Assembly (NCBI GenBank): GCA_024640835.1
Contig: JAHEEH010000019.1
Span: forward strand, 1 to 11,761
DNA from: Bacteroidota bacterium
Lineage (GTDB): Bacteria > Bacteroidota > Rhodothermia > Rhodothermales > UBA10348
DNA: 11,761 bases
Reading direction: 5' to 3'
A program made the translations under genes and the position numbers. This document shows, in pieces, positions 1 to 5,066 of this stretch; the stretch's first letter is position 1; the number at the start of each line of letters is the position of its first letter. Under the pieces are notes generated by a model. That model ran no database searches. It saw nothing but the letters and a program-made list of their open reading frames with translations, and was not told the origin of the DNA.

Positions 1-744
1 CCGGATGGTCGGTACGGTTTCCGGAAGCGGATCCACGTCCGTGCGGCCGAGGAACGGCAGGATCATGAGCACGAAGAACACGAGCGCCAGGAGCTCCAGG
101 ATCGGGACGTACCACGGCCAGGCCGGCATCGCGTCCATGATGGACGCCGTGTCGGGCTTGGCGTTCACGTACAGGTAGTTGGACCCGACCCACCCGTTCA
201 GGAAATACACCGCCAGGGCGTAGACGTTCAGCGCCGCCAGCACCCGAAGCCCGTCCCGTACACCCGGCCGGTACCGTTCGGCACCCACCACCCAGAAGCC
301 CGCCGCGACCAGCCCCCCGTGGGCGATCATGGTCTGGAAGAACCGGAAGTGGGGAAAGCCATACAGTCCGGCGTCGGGCGTGACGAGAGCCTGCACCGCA
401 CCGGCGATACCCAGGAAGTAGACCGGAGCGTAGAGCGGGGCATAGCCCGCCCACAGGACGACGACGGCCATCCAGACCATGACGCTGCACACGTGAAGCG
501 GCAGCATCTCCTGCAGGGTCCATGCACCGTAGGCCAGGTTCCAGACGTGCCAGGAAACCTCGTTGACGAGCAGCAGCACGGCCAGCGCGCGACGCATGGT
601 GGCGCGCCGGGCTGCTCCGGCCGAGCGGCCGGCCGACACCAGCCACACCGTGAAGACGGCCAGGGCGACCAACGTCAGAAGGTGTGCCGTGCCGAAGAGC
701 TCGAAGGCGCCACCGTCGTAGTCGTATGCGACCCAGGATTCCAT
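1..744 (-). CDS. TIGR02206 (YwaF-type) integral membrane protein, 3' end cut by window edge
   Basis: The reading frame runs from ATG at 744 down to base 1 without a stop: 248 residues, probably nearly the whole protein. It has about six or seven hydrophobic segments (around residues 20-37, 52-66, 84-100, 105-122, 139-154, 166-182, 211-232). Family-type motifs are FELFGTAHLLTL (14-25), LPLHVCSVMVWM (81-92), FPHFRFFQTMIAHG (130-143), NYLYVNAKP (189-197) and WPWYVPILELL (209-219). These match the TIGR02206 / Bacillus YwaF family, whose biochemical role is unknown. It acts in the inner membrane. No clear Shine-Dalgarno sequence precedes the ATG; a candidate -10 (753-758) lies so close that the transcript could be leaderless. 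It is divergent from the secreted-protein gene at 991. Family assignment is from recognised motifs and is fairly secure; function is not. Confidence 0.85.
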   Translation of the reverse strand, partial: MESWVAYDYDGGAFELFGTAHLLTLVALAVFTVWLVSAGRSAGAARRATMRRALAVLLLVNEVSWHVWNLAYGAWTLQEMLPLHVCSVMVWMAVVVLWAGYAPLYAPVYFLGIAGAVQALVTPDAGLYGFPHFRFFQTMIAHGGLVAAGFWVVGAERYRPGVRDGLRVLAALNVYALAVYFLNGWVGSNYLYVNAKPDTASIMDAMPAWPWYVPILELLALVFFVLMILPFLGRTDVDPLPETVPTIR

Positions 745-751
745 GAACGCG

Positions 752-772
752 GGTAATAGGGGATTCGCCTAC
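752..772 (-). promoter_or_regulatory. Near-palindromic operator/promoter element, copy A
   Basis: On the minus strand this reads GTAGGCGAATCCCCTATTACC without its last base context, and the core TAGGCGAATCCCCTA (757-771) is a 15-base palindrome with one mismatched pair out of seven. A -10-like TATTAC (758 to 753) begins inside its end. It lies 7 bases upstream of the ATG at 744. The same element occurs before tonB (8131-8151) with 17 of 21 bases identical. The TAGG...CCTA symmetry resembles sites of NarL/LuxR-type (RcsB-like) response regulators; that link is inference. Confidence 0.4.
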
Positions 773-835
773 CCCAATTTCGGGGTCGCGCGGCTAACAA
801 ACGACCAGACTTCTCGTAGACCACCGTCAGACCGC

Positions 836-858
836 GGGTCGGAAATCGTTTCCGGCCC
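836..858. other. Stable hairpin in the divergent intergenic region
   Basis: Bases 836-845 (GGGTCGGAAA) pair with 849-858 (TTTCCGGCCC) through ten pairs, one of them T-G, with a three-base loop. No T-tract follows on either strand, so it is not a standard intrinsic terminator. It lies about 130 bases upstream of the ATG at 991, in what may be the 5' leader of that gene or part of its control region. Confidence 0.4.
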
Positions 859-867
859 GGAATGATC

Positions 868-984
868 GAGGGAGGGTCGTTCCAGGTTCCGAGCCCCGGC
901 GATGGAGGCGCCCGAAGCGCAGACCCGGGAAGGTCCCTCCCGACTATCGGACAGACGCGCTCACAGTCGTACCAGAGGGAGGGT
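868..984 (+). promoter_or_regulatory. Leader with duplicated Shine-Dalgarno sequence and one anti-SD segment
   Basis: GAGGGAGGGT occurs at 868-877 and again at 975-984. The second copy is the ribosome binding site of the gene at 991, with about 6 to 7 bases to the ATG. Between them, CCCTCCC at 935-941 is perfectly complementary to the GGGAGGG in both copies (870-876 and 977-983). Pairing with the second copy would hide the ribosome binding site; pairing with the first would free it. The complementarity is directly visible. Whether the whole stretch is transcribed is unknown, and a promoter inside it (a TATCGG at 945-950) would remove the upstream copy from the mRNA. Confidence 0.35.
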
Positions 985-990
985 ACTACC

Positions 991-1485
991 ATGTTGCGCA
1001 CTTTCTACCGCCTGACGGCGCTCGCCGTCATGCTGCTCGCGGCCGGAACGGCCGCTGCCGACCCGCCGGGTCTCATACTGCAGACCGATGAAGCGGCCCG
1101 GCTTTCCGCGACGGAGTGGGTCGCCTACTCCAACCGCATCTCCGACGCACTCGCATCCGACGTCGACGGGCTTCGCGAGGCGGCACTCCGGATGACGATC
1201 CTGTACGCCGATCAACTCACCCTGGATCGGAGGGACACCTTCGAAATGGTCCGGGTGTTCCGTAGCCACAAGAACGATCGCATGCGGCGCATGGCCGTCG
1301 TGGCGCTGAACGCAGCGGACGATCACTGGGGCATGGAGATGCTCGCTCGGTCGTACAGGTTCGAGCACGATCCGGGAGTCCGCTACCAGATCGCGGCCGT
1401 GCTGCTGGATCATGCGAACCGGCATCCGGAAGGCGTGATCGAGCTCGAGAACCCGAGGGCCATCGTCGTATGGCCAGTAGGATGA
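991..1485 (+). CDS. Small secreted protein of unknown function with HEAT-like helical repeats
   Basis: 164 residues. The ATG at 991 was chosen because a strong Shine-Dalgarno GGGAGGG lies just upstream and it opens a clean signal peptide (LRTFYR basic end, hydrophobic LTALAVMLLAAG, likely cleavage after AAA near residue 23); an in-frame ATG at 862 would bury that signal. The mature part (about 24-164) is mainly helical. Stretches around 57-74, 83-110 and 113-142 (for example REAALRMTILYA, RRMAVVALNAADD, GVRYQIAAVLLDH) have the spacing of short HEAT-type repeats, usually protein-binding scaffolds. No catalytic motif is visible. It appears monocistronic, with an intrinsic terminator 17 bases after the stop. 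Export is well supported; the repeat assignment is moderate, and no function is proposed. Confidence 0.8.
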   Translation: MLRTFYRLTALAVMLLAAGTAAADPPGLILQTDEAARLSATEWVAYSNRISDALASDVDGLREAALRMTILYADQLTLDRRDTFEMVRVFRSHKNDRMRRMAVVALNAADDHWGMEMLARSYRFEHDPGVRYQIAAVLLDHANRHPEGVIELENPRAIVVWPVG

Positions 1486-1501
1486 CCGCCTGAATACGGC
1501 G

Positions 1502-1546
1502 CGCCCGCAATCACGTCGGCGCCCGTGTCCGGATTGCGGGCGTTTT
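1502..1546 (+). terminator. Intrinsic (Rho-independent) terminator
   Basis: CGCCCGCAATC at 1502-1512 pairs perfectly with GATTGCGGGCG at 1532-1542 (11 pairs, 19-base loop), followed directly by TTTT at 1543-1546. It starts 17 bases after the stop codon at 1485 and separates that gene from the tryptophanase gene. It is the only well-formed terminator in the window. Confidence 0.85.
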
Positions 1547-1563
1547 CCTCCGCCGGCCACCGG

Positions 1564-1590
1564 GGCACGCTCCTGTGAAGGGGGCGTGCC
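1564..1590 (+). other. Strong hairpin upstream of the tryptophanase gene
   Basis: GGCACGCTCCT (1564-1574) pairs with 1580-1590 (GGGGGCGTGCC) through eleven pairs, two of them G-T, with loop GTGAA. No T-tract follows. It lies about 140 bases before the tryptophanase start. It could be a leader structure, a second stem that insulates from upstream transcription, or chance in G+C-rich DNA. Confidence 0.4.
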
Positions 1591-1658
1591 GCAGTGGCTG
1601 AACGGTTTCGCTGAGATCCGCCGCTCGCAGAGGGAACACGACCGACGCGTTCCGGCGA

Positions 1659-1701
1659 TCCGGGCGGGTGCCGGTCGCGTTCGGGCGTTGGTGCCGGCGC
1701 G
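1659..1701 (+). repeat. Imperfect tandem direct repeat (two units of 21-22 bases)
   Basis: Unit one (1659-1679) and unit two (1680-1701) share CGGGCG followed by GGTGCCGG (1667-1674 and 1690-1697) and then CGCG. Unit two has two extra T bases in the middle and one base fewer after GGTGCCGG. The pair ends 18 bases before a -10-like TAGTTT (1720-1725) and 31 bases before the tryptophanase ATG, where an activator or regulator could bind. The repeat is visible; the regulatory role is inferred. Confidence 0.4.
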
Positions 1702-1732
1702 GGAATCCTCGCGATGGAGTAGTTTCCCCCTC

Positions 1733-3085
1733 ATGCGCCGCATCATCGAGCCATTCCGCATCAAGACGGTCGAGCCCATCCGGTTCACGGAGCCGGAGGA
1801 GCGCGAAATCATCCTCGGGGAGGCCGGGTACAACCTGTTCAAGGTGCCCTCCGAGTCGGTCATCATCGACCTCCTGACCGATTCGGGCACCGGTGCCATG
1901 AGCGCCGCCCAGTGGGCGGGCATGATGCGGGGCGACGAGTCGTACGCCGGCAGCCCGTCGTTCGAGCGGTTCGAGGCGGCGGTCCGCGACATCACGGGAT
2001 TCGAGTACGTGATTCCGACCCACCAGGGCCGGGCGGCCGAGCGCATCCTCGCGGCCACCATGATCCGGCCCGGCGACGTGGTCCCGAACAACACGCACTT
2101 CGACACCACGCGGGCGAACATCGAGGCGGCCGGAGCGACGGCGGTCGACTTCCGGTGCGCCGAGTCGCTGGATCTCTTCACGCCCGCGGACTTCAAGGGC
2201 AACATCGACCTCGACGGCCTCGCGAGCTGTCTTGAGGAGAACCCCGGCCGCGTGCCCTTCGCCATGATCACCGTGACGAACAACGGAGGCGGAGGGCAGC
2301 CGGTGTCGATGGCGAACATCCGGGCGGCCTCGCAGATCTGCAGGGCGGCGGGCGTGCCGTTCTACCTGGACGCCTGCCGGTTTGCCGAGAACGCCTTCTT
2401 CATCCGGAAGCGGGAGCCCGGCTACGCCGGGACGAGCCTGATCGAAATCGCGCGGGAGATGTTCTCGTACGCGGACGGATGCACGATGAGCGCCAAGAAG
2501 GACGGCATGGCGAACATCGGGGGCTTCCTCTGCTCGAACGACGCCCAGGTAGCGCGCCAGGAGGAGGAGTTGCTCATCCTCACGGAAGGCTTCCCGACCT
2601 ACGGCGGACTCGCGGGTCGCGATCTGGAGGCCATCGCCGTCGGCCTGTACGAGGCACTCGACCTGGACTACCAGGAGTACCGGGCCTCCTCGACGGCGTA
2701 CCTGGGCGACCACATCGCGGCCGAGGGCATTCCCATCGTCCAGCCCCCCGGAGGCCACGCGATCTACGTGGACGCGGGATCCATGCTGCCGCACATCCCG
2801 GCCTCGCAGTTCCCCGGGCAGGCCCTGGTCATCGCGCTGTACCGGGAGGGCGGCATCCGCGCGGTGGAGATCGGATCGGTCATGTTCGGGGCCGGCGGCG
2901 CCCGCGTTCCGTTCGAGCTCGTGCGCCTGGCGGTTCCCCGCCGCACGTACACCAAGAGCCAGATCGACTACGTGGTGGACGTGTTCCGGGACCTGTCCCG
3001 GGAGCGCGACCGGATCCGCGGGGTCCGGATCGTTCGGGAGCCGGCGCGGCTCCGGCACTTCACGGCCGAGTTCGCGCCCGTGTGA
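1733..3085 (+). CDS. tnaA: Tryptophanase (tryptophan indole-lyase), PLP-dependent
   Basis: 450 residues, close to the family length (about 455-470). It would cleave L-tryptophan to indole, pyruvate and ammonia in the cytoplasm. The beta-eliminating lyase signature runs end to end: DLLTDSGTGAMS (46-57), MRGDESYAG with Tyr71, VTNNGGGGQPVS, and MSAKKDGMANIGG with the probable PLP lysine at 256. Three positions separate tryptophanase from tyrosine phenol-lyase and all are tryptophanase-like: Asp124 in HFDTTR (Thr in the phenol-lyase), Ile380 in AVEIGS (Arg), and His442 in LRHFTA (Phe). The open frame continues upstream to 1586, but family alignment puts the N terminus at MRRIIEPFRIK, ATG 1733. 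No good Shine-Dalgarno precedes it; TAGTTT at 1720-1725 could give a leaderless transcript. No TnaC-like leader peptide or Trp permease is present, unlike the enterobacterial operon. The next gene starts 69 bases on. Confidence 0.93.
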   Translation: MRRIIEPFRIKTVEPIRFTEPEEREIILGEAGYNLFKVPSESVIIDLLTDSGTGAMSAAQWAGMMRGDESYAGSPSFERFEAAVRDITGFEYVIPTHQGRAAERILAATMIRPGDVVPNNTHFDTTRANIEAAGATAVDFRCAESLDLFTPADFKGNIDLDGLASCLEENPGRVPFAMITVTNNGGGGQPVSMANIRAASQICRAAGVPFYLDACRFAENAFFIRKREPGYAGTSLIEIAREMFSYADGCTMSAKKDGMANIGGFLCSNDAQVARQEEELLILTEGFPTYGGLAGRDLEAIAVGLYEALDLDYQEYRASSTAYLGDHIAAEGIPIVQPPGGHAIYVDAGSMLPHIPASQFPGQALVIALYREGGIRAVEIGSVMFGAGGARVPFELVRLAVPRRTYTKSQIDYVVDVFRDLSRERDRIRGVRIVREPARLRHFTAEFAPV

Positions 3086-3154
3086 CCTCGTTACGATCTG
3101 CCCTCTGCCGGCGGCTTTCGGGATGTGGACCCTGATCCCAGACCTCTCATCCCG

Positions 3155-3691
3155 ATGAAAGACGTCCTGCTGCGGCACCTCCCGACCACCGCCCTTCTGC
3201 TGTTCGCTCTCGCCTGGATCGGCTGCGAGAGCTCACCCGTTCCGCTGTCCGATCCCACCATAGCCGTCGACCCTGCCCTGCTGGGACGGTGGGAGATGGT
3301 GACGCCCGAGGACGAAGCCGGGGACGTGGTGGACGTCTTCCGGTTCAACGAGTTCGAGTACTACGTCGAATACCGCGAGGCCACGAGGGGCGATGACGGA
3401 TCGCTGAGCTTCGACGATCTGCAACGCGTCCGCATGTTCGTCACCGAGGTCGATGCTCGCGTGTTCGTCAACGTGGTGGGCATCGGGACGGAGGAGAGCG
3501 ACGAGTGGCTGTTCATGGAGCTCGAGCGCACCGGTCCGGAGGAGGCCCGTCTCACGCCCGTTCCCGACTCGTTCTACCGCGGCCTGGGCGAGGAGCCCAT
3601 GTCCGAGAGCGTGCTCGAGGCGCTCCGCGGGGCGATCCGAGGTCCGCTCGACGAGGAGAACCGGGCCCTGTTCAGGCGCCTGGACGCATGA
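3155..3691 (+). CDS. Putative lipoprotein of unknown function
   Basis: 178 residues from ATG 3155. The frame is open 30 bases further up, but this start gives a proper signal peptide: MKDVLLRH, hydrophobic TTALLLFALAW, then IGC with Cys24 as the likely lipidated residue. The lipobox is imperfect, with Trp at -3. The mature part is acidic. It begins LLGRWEMV (42-49), like the first strand of small beta-barrel (lipocalin-like) proteins, followed by alternating strands (VVDVFRFNEFEYYVEYREA, RVRMFVTEVDARVFVNVVG, EWLFMELERT) and a helical, charged C terminus. I do not recognise the family. It lies between tryptophanase (69 bases before) and the M20D gene (63 bases after) on the same strand, so co-transcription is possible. 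A -10-like TACGAT at 3092-3097 could be its own promoter but lacks a -35. Confidence 0.75.
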   Translation: MKDVLLRHLPTTALLLFALAWIGCESSPVPLSDPTIAVDPALLGRWEMVTPEDEAGDVVDVFRFNEFEYYVEYREATRGDDGSLSFDDLQRVRMFVTEVDARVFVNVVGIGTEESDEWLFMELERTGPEEARLTPVPDSFYRGLGEEPMSESVLEALRGAIRGPLDEENRALFRRLDA

Positions 3692-3710
3692 CCCCTGCCG
3701 CGCGACGCGG

Positions 3711-3734
3711 AGGGGCCGTATCTTCGCGGCCCCT
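3711..3734 (+). promoter_or_regulatory. Perfect inverted repeat enclosing a -10-like box before the M20D gene
   Basis: AGGGGCCG (3711-3718) and CGGCCCCT (3727-3734) are perfect inverted repeats around TATCTTCG, whose TATCTT (3719-3724) matches the bacterial -10 consensus at four of six positions. A start about seven bases downstream would leave a leader of roughly 24 bases before ATG 3755. The -35 region is poor. An alternative reading is a terminator-like stem after the lipoprotein gene (stop at 3691), but no T-tract follows. Confidence 0.4.
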
Positions 3735-3754
3735 TCATAATGTGAGAGATCCCC

Positions 3755-5053
3755 ATGCGTCGTGTCGTTCCGCTCCTGCTGCTGACGGCGTTCCTGTCCC
3801 CTCCGGTCCAGGCCCAGCCGGTCACGGATGACGCGGTCCTCGCCATCGAGCCGCGGGTCATCGAGTGGCGGAGGGACTTCCACGAGCACCCCGAGCTTTC
3901 GAACCGCGAGTTCCGGACCGCCGAAATCGTGGCCGACCACCTGCGCCGGCTGGGCATGGACGTGACGACCGGAGTGGCCTACACCGGGGTCGTCGGTATC
4001 CTGAAGGGCGGACGGCCCGGTCCCGTCGTCGCGCTGCGTGCCGACATGGACGCGCTGCCCGTCGCGGAACGCAACGACCTGCCCTTTCGGTCCGAGGTGA
4101 TCGGGGAATACCGGGGGGATGAAGTGCCCGTGATGCACGCGTGCGGCCATGACGCCCACGTCGCCATGCTGATGGCCGTCGCGGAGATACTCGCGGGCCG
4201 GAAGGACGACCTGCCGGGCACGGTGAAGTTCATCTTCCAGCCGGCCGAGGAAGGGGCGCCACCCGGAGAGCGCGGCGGTGCGGAGGTGATGGTCGAGGAA
4301 GGCGTGCTCGGCGACCCGAAAGTGGACGCGATCTTCGGACTCCATATCGACGCCCAACGCGAGGTGGGGACGATCGGCTACCGGCCGCGCGGCACCATGG
4401 CCGGCGTGCAGGATTTCCGCATCCTGGTGCACGGACGGCAGGCGCACGGTTCCACGCCGTGGTTCGGGGTCGATCCCGTGGTGACGGCCGCGCAGATCAT
4501 CAACAACCTGCAGACGGTGGTGTCGCGCTCGAGTGAACTCACGAAGGCCGCCGCGGTCGTCACCGTGGGCAAGATCGAGGGGGGTGTCCGTTCGAACATC
4601 ATCCCCGAGGAGGTCGAGATGGTGGGCACGATCCGCACCCTGGACGACGACATGCGCGACGTGGTCCACCGGCGCATCCGCGAGATCGCCCAGCACACGG
4701 CGGCCTCGAACGGGGCGACGGTGACGGTCGAGATCCCGATGACGGCGTCCTACCCGGTCACGTACAACGATCCCGATCTGACGGCGGCGATGCTTCCGTC
4801 CCTGGTCCGGGCCGCGGGCGACGGCAATGTGGAACTGGTGGACGCGGACACCGGAGCCGAGGATTTCGCGTTCTTCGCGAAAGAGGTGCCCGGCTTCTAC
4901 TTCTTCGTGGGCGGCATGCCACACGGCATGACGCGAGAGGAAGCCCCCTCGCACCACACGCCGGACTTCATCATCGACGAGAGCGGCATGCGGCTGGGTG
5001 TCCAGGCCATGCTCGACGTGGCGCTCGACTACCTGAACGGAGCCGGCCGGTAA
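3755..5053 (+). CDS. Exported M20D metallopeptidase / N-acyl amino acid amidohydrolase
   Basis: 432 residues with a signal peptide (RR, then VVPLLLLTAFL, likely cleavage after VQA at 20), so it probably acts in the periplasm. Peptidase M20D hallmarks are in order: RRDFHEHPELS (39-49), LRADMDALPV (94-103), HACGHDAHV (128-136) with metal ligands Cys130 and His132, QPAEEG with general base Glu165 and ligand Glu166, GLHI with His197, the dimerisation-domain motif GRQAHGSTPW (227-236), TGAEDFAFF (366-374) and the HHTPDF ligand His400/401. The family (hippurate hydrolase, IAA-amino acid hydrolase, aminoacylase) hydrolyses N-acyl or N-aryl amino acids using two metals. The exact substrate cannot be read from the sequence. 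The DUF5916 gene follows after 13 bases, so they are probably co-transcribed. Upstream is an inverted repeat around a candidate -10. Confidence 0.92.
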   Translation: MRRVVPLLLLTAFLSPPVQAQPVTDDAVLAIEPRVIEWRRDFHEHPELSNREFRTAEIVADHLRRLGMDVTTGVAYTGVVGILKGGRPGPVVALRADMDALPVAERNDLPFRSEVIGEYRGDEVPVMHACGHDAHVAMLMAVAEILAGRKDDLPGTVKFIFQPAEEGAPPGERGGAEVMVEEGVLGDPKVDAIFGLHIDAQREVGTIGYRPRGTMAGVQDFRILVHGRQAHGSTPWFGVDPVVTAAQIINNLQTVVSRSSELTKAAAVVTVGKIEGGVRSNIIPEEVEMVGTIRTLDDDMRDVVHRRIREIAQHTAASNGATVTVEIPMTASYPVTYNDPDLTAAMLPSLVRAAGDGNVELVDADTGAEDFAFFAKEVPGFYFFVGGMPHGMTREEAPSHHTPDFIIDESGMRLGVQAMLDVALDYLNGAGR

Positions 5054-5066
5054 TCCCCTCACGCCC

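Noticed and set aside
319..756. Plus-strand ORF of 145 codons at the left end
   Set aside because: It is antisense to the clear membrane protein on the minus strand and is low-complexity.
1580..1670. tRNA-like stretch (GTGGCTGAACGGTTT)
   Set aside because: No acceptor stem pairing, no TTCRA T-loop and no anticodon arm could be drawn.
1564..1700. TPP-riboswitch-like CTGAGA (around 1610) upstream of tryptophanase
   Set aside because: Only the CTGAGA and some GGGG/GCC context match; the second conserved half of the aptamer is missing and tryptophanase is not a thiamine gene.
1586..1732. N-terminal extension of tryptophanase in the same frame
   Set aside because: Known family members begin near residue MRRIIEPFRIK; the upstream 49 codons encode no family sequence and contain the direct repeats and hairpin.
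1547..1732. TnaC-type leader peptide for tryptophanase
   Set aside because: Only micro-ORFs (ATG GAG TAG at 1714; a 6-codon GTG ORF at 1594) are present, with no Trp codon followed by a terminal Pro-stop.
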